A stretch of DNA of 55,678 nucleotides from contig JAUJNB010000004.1 of assembly GCA_030446545.1 (NCBI GenBank), positions 1 to 55,678 on the forward strand, in the 5' to 3' direction. The first letter of the stretch is position 1. Each line of letters begins with the position of its first letter. Below, piece by piece: positions 1-8,318 of the stretch. Position numbers and translations under genes: made by a program. Origin of the DNA: Acidimicrobiales bacterium. Its GTDB lineage: Bacteria; Actinomycetota; Acidimicrobiia; Acidimicrobiales; CADCSY01. Under the pieces are notes generated by a model, which searched no databases, was not told the DNA's origin, and worked only from the letters and a program-made list of their open reading frames with translations.

Positions 1-1
1 C

Positions 2-1813
2 TACCTCGACGTGTGCGACGAGCTGGGCATGCTCCTGCACTGCGACATCCCCGTGGCCGAACCCATCGCCCACGAGGAGTTGGGCGCCGCCGACGAGTCG
101 ATGGTGGCCACCCGGGCGGTGGAGGCCGTGCGCCAGCAGATCGAGCGTGATCGCAACCATCCGAGCGTGATCCTGTGGTCGGTCATGAACGAGCTGGGCC
201 TGGACCGGGTCGGGACCCGGGCCTCGGACGGCTACGAGCGCTTCGCCCGGGCCCTGGTGGCCGAAGCCCGCCGCAGCGACCCCAGCCGTCCGGTGATCGA
301 GAACGACTGGATCGAGCCCGACCCCGACCGCGTCTTCGCTGCCGACGTGCTCACCGCCCACTGGTACGGTCGCCTCCACGCCGACTATCTCGACAAGATC
401 GAGCAGGCCTGCCGCTCCTGGCGGCACCTCGGCCGCCCCTTGCTCGTGACCGAGTTCGGCGACTGGGGGCTGCCGGGGATGCCCGACCTCGCCGAACCTC
501 CGTTCTGGGACACCCGGGCCATCTACGCCACCAGCCTGGCCGAGACCCGTTGGCCTGCCACCATCGCCCGCTTCGTGGGGGAGACCCAGCGCTACCAGGG
601 GCTCTCCGACCGTCTCCAGGCCGAGGTCTTCCGTCGCCACGACCACATCGGCGGGTACTGCGTCACCGAGCTGACCGACGTCCCCCACGAGCTGAACGGG
701 CTGCTCGACCTGCACCGGCACCCCAAGTCGTTGGCGGTGGCGGAGATGGCCCGGGTGAACCAGGTCGTCCTGCCCATGCTGGACCTTGACAGCCTGGTGG
801 TGGTGGCCGCTTCGTTGGTGGAGGCGACCCTCCACGTGGCCAACGACGGGGGACCCCTCTGCGACGTGGAGATCGAGGCCCGTTTCGGCGACACCGGTCC
901 TCCCCTGCAGATGGAGCAGCTGCTCGAATGGGACACGTCGGGCTTGGCCGGTGAGGAGGCCTCCGCCCGCTTCGGCGAGTCGGTCTGGGCCACCCGCCTT
1001 CCCCGCCTCGAGGGCTACTGCGCCGTCCGGGTCGCACAGGTGGTGGTGCAGGCACCGGCCGTCCCCGGATCCCACGACCTCGTGCTGCGCCTGTGTTCGC
1101 AGGGACGACTGATCGCCGAGAACCGCTACCCCGTGCACGTCGTCCCGGTGCCCTCGGCCGAGGGGATCGCGGTACGCCTGGCCGGGACCTCGTCGTCGAC
1201 CCGGACGCTGTTGGAGGCAGTGGGTGCGGTGGTGGGCGACGAGGGCCCCCTCGTGGTGGGCGAGGGGCAGCTCGGAGCCGAGGCGGCGGGGCAGGCCCGG
1301 TCCTGGCTGGATGCGGGCCACAACGTGGTGATCCTGGCCCAGGAGGTGGCCCACTCGCAGCACTACCCGCTCCCGGTGACGCTGCGGGCGGTGGAGACGG
1401 AGTGGGGATCGTCGGTGTTCCACTTCACGACCGACAGCGGCGCGGTCGCCTCGCTGCCCCGGCGCAACGTCTTGGTGGCCGAGGACTCCACCGTCCAGGC
1501 CCGCTGCGTGGTGCTCGGCGTCGATGGTCAGGCCTTCCCCGACACGCCCGTGGTGATCGCCTACAAGCCCGTGCCCGATGCCCTGACGGGCACGGTGGTG
1601 GGTAGTCACCAGGTCGGTTCGGGCCGGCTGGTGTTCTGCCAGTACCGCCTGTCGGGCCGGGCCGCCGAGGGCGACGCCGCCGCCCTGGCCCTGCTGGCCG
1701 ACCTCCTGCGCTGGGCCGCCGTTCCCCGTCCGCTGCTGGATCAGGACGAGAGCCGTCTCGCCGACGGGCGACGGGTGGCCCGCTACGCCCACCGCTGGGC
1801 GGTGGGTCGGTGA
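2..1813 (+). CDS. Glycoside hydrolase family 2 protein (beta-galactosidase/beta-glucuronidase type), 5' end outside window
   Basis: The reading frame is open from base 2, so the N-terminal sugar-binding and immunoglobulin-like domains lie upstream. The TIM-barrel part shows the GH2 acid/base signature, NHPSVILWSVMNE, whose last Glu is at about base 191. The likely nucleophile Glu is in LLVTEFGDWG at about base 452. About 350 residues of beta-rich sequence follow the barrel. The GH2 fold is clear, but substrate (galactoside, glucuronide, mannoside) cannot be read from this piece. It overlaps galT by 4 nt (GTGA), and galK follows, so release of galactose for the Leloir pathway is a reasonable inference. 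No signal peptide can be judged because the start is missing. Confidence 0.8.
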   Translation, partial: YLDVCDELGMLLHCDIPVAEPIAHEELGAADESMVATRAVEAVRQQIERDRNHPSVILWSVMNELGLDRVGTRASDGYERFARALVAEARRSDPSRPVIENDWIEPDPDRVFAADVLTAHWYGRLHADYLDKIEQACRSWRHLGRPLLVTEFGDWGLPGMPDLAEPPFWDTRAIYATSLAETRWPATIARFVGETQRYQGLSDRLQAEVFRRHDHIGGYCVTELTDVPHELNGLLDLHRHPKSLAVAEMARVNQVVLPMLDLDSLVVVAASLVEATLHVANDGGPLCDVEIEARFGDTGPPLQMEQLLEWDTSGLAGEEASARFGESVWATRLPRLEGYCAVRVAQVVVQAPAVPGSHDLVLRLCSQGRLIAENRYPVHVVPVPSAEGIAVRLAGTSSSTRTLLEAVGAVVGDEGPLVVGEGQLGAEAAGQARSWLDAGHNVVILAQEVAHSQHYPLPVTLRAVETEWGSSVFHFTTDSGAVASLPRRNVLVAEDSTVQARCVVLGVDGQAFPDTPVVIAYKPVPDALTGTVVGSHQVGSGRLVFCQYRLSGRAAEGDAAALALLADLLRWAAVPRPLLDQDESRLADGRRVARYAHRWAVGR

Positions 1814-2781
1814 CCGAGCGCCGTCGTGACCCGCTCAGTGGCGAGTGGCGGACCTTCGCCACCCACCGCCAGGACCGGACCTTCCTGCCGCCCTCGGACC
1901 AGTGCCCGCTGTGCCCGACGAGGGATCCCTCGGTCCCCACGGAGGTGCCCTGGTCGTCGTTCGACGTGGCCGTGTTCGACAACCGCTTCCCGTCGATGGT
2001 CGCCCATCCGCCACCACCCGACGTGGCTGCCTTCGGCGTCCACGACGTCCTTCCGGCCACCGGGGCCACCGAGGTCGTCGTCTACTCCGACGATCACCAG
2101 GCGACGCTGGCATCGCTCGGCCAGGACCGCATCCGCCTCGTCGTCGATGTCTGGGCGGAGCGTTACGCCGCCCTCGGCCAACGTGAAGACATCGCCTACG
2201 TCTTCGTGTTCGAGAACCGCGGCGAGGTGGTGGGTGTCACCTTGCACCACCCCCACGGCCAGATCTACGGCTACCCCGAGATCCCGCCGGTGCCCGCCCG
2301 CGAGCTGGAGGTGGCCCGGCGCCACCTGGCCGAGCAGGGGACCTGCCTGCTGTGCGAGGTGGTGGCCCAGGAACGGGCCGACGGGCTGCGCCTGGTGGCC
2401 CGCAACGACGCCTTCATCGCCTTTGTGCCCTTCGCCGCCCGCTTCCCCTACGAGGTCCACGTCGTCGCCCACCGCCACGCCCCCTCGCTGCTCGACCTGA
2501 GCGATCCCGACCGTGACGCCCTGGCCGCCATCCTCGAGCAGGTCCTCGTCGGCTACGACGCGCTCTTCGGGTTCCCGCTGCCCTTCATCATGGCCATGCA
2601 CCAGGCGCCGTCGGACGACGGCGAGTGGCAGGCGGTCAGTCACCTCCACCTCGAGTTCACCCCACTGCACCGGGCTCCCGACCGGCTGAAGTACCTGGCC
2701 GGCTCCGAGCTCGGCGGGGGGGCCTTTCTCAACGACGTGGCCCCGGAGCGGGCGGCGGCGGCGCTGCGGGCGGCCCGGTAG
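1810..2781 (+). CDS. galT: Galactose-1-phosphate uridylyltransferase
   Basis: It exchanges UMP between UDP-glucose and galactose-1-phosphate in the Leloir pathway, in the cytoplasm. The 323-residue protein has the HPHGQ active-site motif (about residues 147-151), whose second His is the uridylylated nucleophile. It also has a CPLC pair near residue 32 and a second CLLC pair, consistent with zinc binding in this HIT-related family. The GTG start at 1810 overlaps the stop of the upstream glycosidase (GTGA). galK begins 3 nt after its TAG stop, so the three genes probably form one operon. Length is normal for the family. Confidence 0.93.
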   Translation: MTERRRDPLSGEWRTFATHRQDRTFLPPSDQCPLCPTRDPSVPTEVPWSSFDVAVFDNRFPSMVAHPPPPDVAAFGVHDVLPATGATEVVVYSDDHQATLASLGQDRIRLVVDVWAERYAALGQREDIAYVFVFENRGEVVGVTLHHPHGQIYGYPEIPPVPARELEVARRHLAEQGTCLLCEVVAQERADGLRLVARNDAFIAFVPFAARFPYEVHVVAHRHAPSLLDLSDPDRDALAAILEQVLVGYDALFGFPLPFIMAMHQAPSDDGEWQAVSHLHLEFTPLHRAPDRLKYLAGSELGGGAFLNDVAPERAAAALRAAR

Positions 2782-2784
2782 CTG

Positions 2785-3777
2785 GTGTTGGCCCGGGCCC
2801 CCGGTCGGGTCAACCTCATCGGCGACCACACCGACTACACCGGCGGGCTGGTCCTGCCTATGGCCGTCGACCTCGCCACCACGGTGGAGGGCACCGCCGG
2901 CGGTGACCAGGTGCGGCTCACCTCCGAGAACCTGGAAGGGCCGGCGGTCGTCCCCCTCGACGTAGCCGAGCCAAGCGCGTACCAACCGGCGTGGGCCCGC
3001 TACGTGGCCGGGGTGGTGGCGGTGGTGCGACCGGCCCGGGGTTTCACCGGCCAGGTGGCCACCACCCTGCCCGTGGGTGCCGGGCTGTCGTCCAGCGCCG
3101 CCCTCGAGGTGGCCGTCGCCCTGGCCTTGGGCTTCCAGGGGTCGGCGCTGGAGCTGGCCCTGGCCTGCCAGCGGGCCGAGCAGCTGGCCAGCGGGGTGCC
3201 GTGCGGCGTGATGGACCAACTGGCGTCGGCCGCCGGCGTGGCCGGCCACGCCCTGCTCATCGACTGCACCGCCCTGACCGTGACGCCGGTGCCCATCCCC
3301 GAGGATGTCGAGGTGGTGGTGGTCCCTTCGGGGGAGGTCCGTCAGCTGGCCGGATCGGCCTACGCCGACCGACGGGCCCAGTGCGAGACGGCCATCGCCG
3401 TCATCGGGCCGCTCACCGAGGCCACCCTGGAGGATGTGGCCCGCGTGCGCGATCCCGTGGCCCGGGCTCGGGCCCGCCACGTGGTGAGCGAGAACCAACG
3501 GGTCCGGCGCATGGCCACGGCCCTGGCCGAGGGCGACCTGGAGACCTGCGGGTCCCTGATGGCCGCCAGCCACGAGAGCCTTCGGACCGACTTCGAGGTG
3601 TCGACGCCGCGCCTGGACGCGCTGGTGACCGAGCTGATGGCCACCCCGGGCGTCTACGGCGCCCGTCTCACCGGGGCCGGCTTCGGTGGTTGTGTGGTGG
3701 CCCTGACCATGCCAGGGGCGCTTGGAGGGGGTTGGCCCGTCCGCGCCGTCGGAGGAGCCCAGGTGGAGGCGTCATGA
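2785..3777 (+). CDS. galK: Galactokinase
   Basis: It phosphorylates galactose at C1 with ATP (GHMP kinase family). The N-terminal signature is at residues 7-18 as GRVNLIGDHTDY; the usual Glu of GEHTDY is Asp here. The glycine/serine-rich ATP loop (VGAGLSSSAALE) and the C-terminal GARLTGAGFGGC motif are present. The GTG start at 2785 is just ahead of the signature; no longer N-terminus is possible without overlapping galT. At the 3' end the sequence TCATGA holds both the galK stop (TGA, 3775-3777) and the stop of the convergent metallophosphoesterase gene (3772-3774 on the other strand), leaving no intergenic space. 330 residues, slightly short for the family. Confidence 0.92.
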   Translation: MLARAPGRVNLIGDHTDYTGGLVLPMAVDLATTVEGTAGGDQVRLTSENLEGPAVVPLDVAEPSAYQPAWARYVAGVVAVVRPARGFTGQVATTLPVGAGLSSSAALEVAVALALGFQGSALELALACQRAEQLASGVPCGVMDQLASAAGVAGHALLIDCTALTVTPVPIPEDVEVVVVPSGEVRQLAGSAYADRRAQCETAIAVIGPLTEATLEDVARVRDPVARARARHVVSENQRVRRMATALAEGDLETCGSLMAASHESLRTDFEVSTPRLDALVTELMATPGVYGARLTGAGFGGCVVALTMPGALGGGWPVRAVGGAQVEAS

Positions 3778-5541
3778 CGCTGGCCCGTCCCCACGGCCGG
3801 TGATGCGTACCGGGCCTTCGATCAGGTGGACTGCCGGCTCGTCCCCCCCGGGGTCGAACCAAGGTGAGCCGGCCGGGCCCTCGGGGCGCAGCTGCCAGTG
3901 TCGTCCCACCCGGTCGATGCCCACCGGGTACACCGTCAGCACGCCGTCGTCGCCGATGTGCAGGCGCAGGAAGTGCTTCAGGTCGGCGTGGTGCAGCGGG
4001 GCGTAGGCCTCGTTGCCGTGGAAGCCGAGGCAGTTGGTGGCCCACAGGTAGCCGGACATCCCGAGCATCCCGCTCAGGCCGCCCAGCACGGCCACCAGGG
4101 CGAGGAAGACGACGACCGAGGGCACGTCGCCGAGGTGGAGGGAGGACGCCAGCCCTGACGAGACCACCATGACCCCCACCACGCTGGTCAGCTGCAGGGC
4201 CGAATGCACGGCGCCGAGCACCAGCCGGGTCACGCCGGTGGCCTCGTGGGCGAAGCGGACCATGGCCCCGAGGGTCAGGAAGATGAGCAGGATCAGCAGG
4301 AAGGCGGTGGGGCTCTGCCACAAGGCCGTCCACAGGTCGCCCAGACCGACGGAGCGGTGGGTGGCGCCCAGGTGCAGCCCGAGCATGAAGGCCAGCAGCA
4401 CCTGCACCGTGGCGAAGACGCCGGCCAGGGGGAGGTTGTAGGGGGCGAGGAGCCACACCCGCTTGCGCAACCGCCGGGAGACCGAGGCCGACGGATACAC
4501 CGCAGCCCGCCGAAAGCTCTGGTCCGTCGCCTGCTGAGCAGGCGACTCGAGGTGGTCGGGCAGTTGGTGGGTGGGATGCAGGAACGCCCCGCCGCCGCCC
4601 GAGGTGATGTGGTGGCGGGGGCCGTCCTCCTCCTCGTAACGGCAGTAGTGGTGCCGCCCGCTCCGCAGGTAGACCACCACCCGGGCACCCGTGGGCTCGA
4701 TGACGTGGCGCTCCATGAACTCGAGGTTGCGGTCGGAGTGGGTCTCGGCCCGGCCCCGCCCGCTCTCCACCTCCTTGGCCACGCAGAGCACGATGCGGTC
4801 CCCCGGCTCGACCTGCTCGGCGGCCACCTGGTGGAAGTAGCGCAGCTGGGCCTCGTCGAGATAAGCGCCGAACTGGATGTCGATGCCCCACAGCCACCAC
4901 CGGTGCGGGAGCTCGACGGCGAAGTAGCTGCGGCGCTGGCGGGTCTTCCAGCCACCGATCCAATGGCCCCGGCAGAAGACGCTCGAGAAGTTCTGGAGGC
5001 CGTCGTACCAGTCGTGGCTCCCGGGCACGGCCAGGAGCTCCGGACGGCCGTCGTGGGCACAGGGCATGGCCGCCCGGTAGGGCCCGAGCAGGCGGTTCTC
5101 GTACCCGGCACGGGTAGGCACGGGGTAGACCTGATCGCCGCCCATGACCAGGAGGCGCCCCCGTTCGGTGGCCAGCGTCCCACCGTCACCGGCGGGCACG
5201 TCGAGGGTGGGCCGGGCCAGGAGCCGGGCGACGGTGTAGGTGGAGTCCCACCCGTCGCCCAGGTCGGCCACGTAGTCGAACCAGAGCTCCGACCCCTCCG
5301 AGCGGTCGAGCACCTCGGCCTCCACCAGGGCCTGGAGCTCACGGCTGTCGGCGTAGGAGCCGAAGACACCCGACACCAACACCCGGATGGCGGTGTCGAC
5401 GAGCTGGTGGGGGTCGAGCCAGCGGACCATCGGCCGGCGCACGAAGCCCAGCTCCGACTCCTCGGTCGAGGTCGGCCGGGCCGGGCAGGCGTGGGCATCC
5501 TGGTCCATGTCCTCGGGGGCAGCCGGGCCCTCCGCCGTCAC
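3772..5541 (-). CDS. Membrane-anchored metallophosphoesterase-like protein with altered metal motifs
   Basis: This 589-residue protein has an N-terminal calcineurin-like phosphoesterase domain and about four hydrophobic segments in its C-terminal half. Motifs in order are ADLGDGWDSTY, GGDQVYP, PGSHDWYDG and RSGRHHYCRY. Typical relatives, as I know them, read GNHDWYDG and GDLHHY. So the Asn of the GNHD box is Ser here and the GD before the His pair is SG, which may weaken metal binding. The GTG start at 5541 overlaps the stop of the thiolase-like gene by 4 nt; an ATG at 5508 is an alternative. The tail segment LHHADLKHFLRLHI and the GGGGAFLHPTH loop support the family. Substrate unknown. Confidence 0.78.
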   Translation of the reverse strand: MTAEGPAAPEDMDQDAHACPARPTSTEESELGFVRRPMVRWLDPHQLVDTAIRVLVSGVFGSYADSRELQALVEAEVLDRSEGSELWFDYVADLGDGWDSTYTVARLLARPTLDVPAGDGGTLATERGRLLVMGGDQVYPVPTRAGYENRLLGPYRAAMPCAHDGRPELLAVPGSHDWYDGLQNFSSVFCRGHWIGGWKTRQRRSYFAVELPHRWWLWGIDIQFGAYLDEAQLRYFHQVAAEQVEPGDRIVLCVAKEVESGRGRAETHSDRNLEFMERHVIEPTGARVVVYLRSGRHHYCRYEEEDGPRHHITSGGGGAFLHPTHQLPDHLESPAQQATDQSFRRAAVYPSASVSRRLRKRVWLLAPYNLPLAGVFATVQVLLAFMLGLHLGATHRSVGLGDLWTALWQSPTAFLLILLIFLTLGAMVRFAHEATGVTRLVLGAVHSALQLTSVVGVMVVSSGLASSLHLGDVPSVVVFLALVAVLGGLSGMLGMSGYLWATNCLGFHGNEAYAPLHHADLKHFLRLHIGDDGVLTVYPVGIDRVGRHWQLRPEGPAGSPWFDPGGDEPAVHLIEGPVRITGRGDGPAS

Positions 5542-6773
5542 GCCCGACCTCCCGGTCCCGGGGCCGCCCGCCCGGCCGCCACCTCGACGATGACGGCCGT
5601 ACCGGTGCCGCCCACCCCCCCGAGGGTGGCCAGGCCGAGGCCACCACCACGCCCACCCAGCCCGTGGACCAGGGCCACGACCATGGCCGCGCCCGCCGCT
5701 CCGCCGGCCAGGCCCCGGGCGAGGGCACCGCCGTCGACGTTCACCCGCTCGGGGCCGACCTCGAGGGCGGCCATCCAGTCGAGGGTGACGGCGGCGAAGG
5801 ACTCGTCGACCTCGAAGCGATCGATGTCGGCCAGGGCGAGCCCGGCCCGGCCCAGGGCGGCGACGGTGGCGGGGACGGCGCCGGTGAGCATGGTGAGCGG
5901 GTCGACGGCAGCCGATGCGCCGGCGACGAACCGGGCGAGGGGGTCGAGCCCCGACGCCGACGCCCGGGCCGGCGTCATGAGGAGCAACCCCGCCGCGCCG
6001 TCGGCTGCGGCGGCGCTGTTGGCGGCGGTGATCCGACCGCCGGGGACGTAGAGGGGCTTGCGCACCGACGCCCCGGTGCGCTCCGACGGCCCTTCCTCCG
6101 GAGCCTCGCCGGAGACGAGCACCCCCTCGCCGGGCACCACCTGGCGGCGTTCCCGGTCCCACCCCCGGGCCTCGACGGCGACGATGCCCGAGGTGGCGGG
6201 ACTCCGCCCGGCCGCCACCGCGGCCCGGTGCCGGCTCTCGCCGGCCCAGGCGTCGAGCTCCTCGCGGCCGAGGCCCCGCCGCCCGGCCAACGCCTCGGCC
6301 GCCACGCCGGGCGGCACCAGGCCCCCCAGCTCGGCGTAGCGGGCCACCACGCGGGGTCCGAACGGTCGACACGTGGGGGTGACCCACGCCCCCGCCGGCG
6401 TGGTGCTGGACACCTCCACGCCCCCCGCCACCACCACCTCGGCCGAGCCGGCCCCGATGGCACCGGCGCCCAGGCCCACGGCTCGCAGCGAACTGGCGCC
6501 CTGGGCGTCGACCGTGACGGCCGGGACCGATTCGGGCCACCCGGCCGCCAGCACGGCGTTGCGAGCGACGTTGCAGCCCTGGTCACCCACCGGCGAGGCA
6601 CAACCGAGGACCACGTCGTCCACCGTGACCGGGTCGAGTCCGCTGCGCCGGACCAAGGCGTCGAGCACCTCGGCGGCCAGATCGGCGGCGTGCCAGCCGG
6701 CCAGGCGACCGTTGCGGGCCCCCACCGGCGTGCGCACGGCGTCGACCACGACCACGCCCTCGTCGCTGCTCAC
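5538..6773 (-). CDS. Thiolase-like protein lacking the catalytic residues
   Basis: The 411-residue chain has a thiolase fold from end to end: VVVVDAVRTPVG near the start, VVVAGGVEVSS, and a C-terminal glycine-rich segment. The active-site boxes are changed. Where the family has a nucleophilic Cys (NRxCxSG), this protein has AQGASS with Gly at about residue 92. The NEAFA box reads DESFA. The GHPxG box reads GLAGG, so its His is absent. The C-terminal CxGGG box reads LGGVGG, without Cys. It therefore should not run normal Claisen or thiolytic chemistry and may be a structural or binding protein. The start is GTG at 6773, in a GTGA overlap with ctaG, and the 3' end overlaps the metallophosphoesterase gene in the same way. 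Confidence 0.8.
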   Translation of the reverse strand: MSSDEGVVVVDAVRTPVGARNGRLAGWHAADLAAEVLDALVRRSGLDPVTVDDVVLGCASPVGDQGCNVARNAVLAAGWPESVPAVTVDAQGASSLRAVGLGAGAIGAGSAEVVVAGGVEVSSTTPAGAWVTPTCRPFGPRVVARYAELGGLVPPGVAAEALAGRRGLGREELDAWAGESRHRAAVAAGRSPATSGIVAVEARGWDRERRQVVPGEGVLVSGEAPEEGPSERTGASVRKPLYVPGGRITAANSAAAADGAAGLLLMTPARASASGLDPLARFVAGASAAVDPLTMLTGAVPATVAALGRAGLALADIDRFEVDESFAAVTLDWMAALEVGPERVNVDGGALARGLAGGAAGAAMVVALVHGLGGRGGGLGLATLGGVGGTGTAVIVEVAAGRAAPGPGGRA

Positions 6774-7603
6774 CTCGGCTCGGCGAGGGTGAGGCGGTCG
6801 TGGCGCCGGGCCACCCGCTCTTCGTGGCCCATCCACTGCGCCAGCACCACCCCGGCGAGGACGACCCCGAAGAGGTCACCGGTGGCCCACAGCAGGCCGG
6901 CGCCCACCCGCTGGTCGGCCAGCGCCCCCGAACCCGAGCCGTAGAAGGGTCCGGCCAGGGTCTCGGTGGCCCCGAGCAGGGCCAGCCCCACGATGGCGTG
7001 CACCGGGACGGCCAGCAGCACGAACAGCAGCCGGGCGCCGTGGGGCAGCCGCCGGCGCAGCGGGTCCACCCCGACGGCGGTCCAGCAGAACAGCCCCCCG
7101 GCGGCCAGGAACTGGAGGTGGACAACGGCGTGAACCGCCTCGTTGTCCAGCGAGAGCTCCAGGAGGGGGCTGAAGTACAGGGCGACCAGCGATCCGCCGA
7201 AGAGCCCCCAGGCGGTGGCGGGATGGCTGAGCACGGCCACCACCGGGTGCTCGATCACGGCGAGGAGGACAGTCTGGGCGGACCGGGACGACGCCTGGAG
7301 GGCCAGGGTCACCGGTGCGCTGAGGGCGAACAGGGCCGGCGCCACCATCCCCAACAGGACGTGTTGGACGACGTGGAGGCTGAAGCGCTCGGCCTCGGCG
7401 CCGGCCAGGCCGGTCTGGGTGGCAGCCACCACCACGACCAGACCGGTGGCGAAGGCCACGCTGCGGGCCCGGCGCCAGCGCCGGCCCCGACGTTCCAGGC
7501 GCCGGACGCCACCCACGTAGAGCCCAGCCGCCACCACGATCAACAGACCGGCGGCGGGGTCGAAGGCCAGCACCGGTCCCACGCCGGCGACGGTACCCGC
7601 CAC
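6770..7603 (-). CDS. ctaG: Cytochrome c oxidase assembly factor, CtaG/caa3 type
   Basis: A polytopic membrane protein (277 residues, about seven hydrophobic segments) of the CtaG family that is needed for caa3/aa3 oxidase maturation in Bacillus and relatives. Conserved histidine-containing pieces are visible: SLHVVQHVLLGM, AVHAVVHLQFLAAGG and a C-terminal QWMGHEERVARRHD. It starts with GTG at 7603 and diverges from ctaE, with a 12-bp inverted repeat centred exactly between the two start codons. The stop overlaps the thiolase-like gene (GTGA). Its position beside ctaE and the qcr genes fits an oxidase assembly role. Confidence 0.87.
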   Translation of the reverse strand: MAGTVAGVGPVLAFDPAAGLLIVVAAGLYVGGVRRLERRGRRWRRARSVAFATGLVVVVAATQTGLAGAEAERFSLHVVQHVLLGMVAPALFALSAPVTLALQASSRSAQTVLLAVIEHPVVAVLSHPATAWGLFGGSLVALYFSPLLELSLDNEAVHAVVHLQFLAAGGLFCWTAVGVDPLRRRLPHGARLLFVLLAVPVHAIVGLALLGATETLAGPFYGSGSGALADQRVGAGLLWATGDLFGVVLAGVVLAQWMGHEERVARRHDRLTLAEPR

Positions 7604-7647
7604 CCACCTGCCTCGCCCGCCGCCTCTCGCCCCCGGCGCCCCTTCCC

Positions 7648-7701
7648 CCCGTTCTTTCGGCCGTGAGGGGCCCCACCTGGCTCGTCCGGCGAAAGAACGG
7701 G
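7648..7701. promoter_or_regulatory. 12-bp inverted repeat in the ctaG-ctaE divergent promoter region
   Basis: CCCGTTCTTTCG (7648-7659) and CGAAAGAACGGG (7690-7701) are perfect inverted copies separated by 30 nt. Each arm ends 44 nt from the start codon on its side (7603 and 7746), so each divergent gene has the same element in the same orientation and distance. This could be a pair of sigma-factor/-35-like elements or an operator for coordinated control. Nothing else with a recognisable function was seen in this intergenic stretch. Confidence 0.55.
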
Positions 7702-7745
7702 ACAGGGGTTCCCGTCATGTCCGGACTTGGGGTAGACAGGGCGCA

Positions 7746-8318
7746 ATGGCGGAGCCCATCGCTGCTGGACCCCAGGCTGGGCGGCCCACCATGCTGGCCG
7801 TGGGGACCGTGGTGTGGCTGGCCTCGGAGCTCATGTTCTTCAGCGGCCTGTTCGCGGCGTGGTTCTCGCTTCGCTCCATCAACCCCGCCTGGCCCCCCGA
7901 GGGCGTGGAGCTCGAGCCTCTGCGCACCGGCTTGGCCACCGTGGTCCTGGTGGCCTCCTCGTTCTCCATGCACGCCGCCACCAAGGCCGCCGAACACGGG
8001 AACCGCCGCTCGGCCACCCGCTGGGTGCTGGTCACCGTGGCCATGGGGGGCGCCTTCGTGGTCAACCAGGGTCTGGAGTACGCCGGCTTCGACTTCACCC
8101 TGGCCAGCCACGCCTACGGGTCGATCTTCTACCTGATGACCGGGTTCCACGGCCTCCATGTGGTCGGCGGCCTGTTCCTCATGCTGGCCATGGTGGGGGT
8201 GGGCACCGGTCGCACCCGGGCGTCGCTGGCCGAGGGCCTCACCGTCACCGAGTACTACTGGCACTTCGTCGACGTGGTGTGGATCGGGATGTTCGCGACC
8301 ATCTACGTGCTCGGCTGA
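7746..8318 (+). CDS. ctaE: Cytochrome c oxidase subunit III
   Basis: Subunit III of the aa3 terminal oxidase, an integral membrane protein with about five helices. It has 190 residues, the short form usual in Actinobacteria. Typical pieces are VVWLASELMFFSGLFAAWF near the start, FYLMTGFHGLHVVGG in the middle and EYYWHFVDVVWIG at the end. The ATG at 7746 is preceded by TAGACA seven bases upstream, a weak match to the -10 seen before other genes. The stop overlaps qcrC (ATGA), giving the order ctaE-qcrC-qcrA-qcrB that is standard for the actinobacterial bc1-aa3 supercomplex. Confidence 0.95.
   Translation: MAEPIAAGPQAGRPTMLAVGTVVWLASELMFFSGLFAAWFSLRSINPAWPPEGVELEPLRTGLATVVLVASSFSMHAATKAAEHGNRRSATRWVLVTVAMGGAFVVNQGLEYAGFDFTLASHAYGSIFYLMTGFHGLHVVGGLFLMLAMVGVGTGRTRASLAEGLTVTEYYWHFVDVVWIGMFATIYVLG

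Noticed and set aside
3772..6540. One 922-residue protein on the minus strand covering thiolase and phosphoesterase regions
   Set aside because: Upstream of 5541 the frame is an out-of-register reading of the thiolase-like gene, rich in Arg/Gly; the GTGA overlap at 5538-5541 marks the true boundary.
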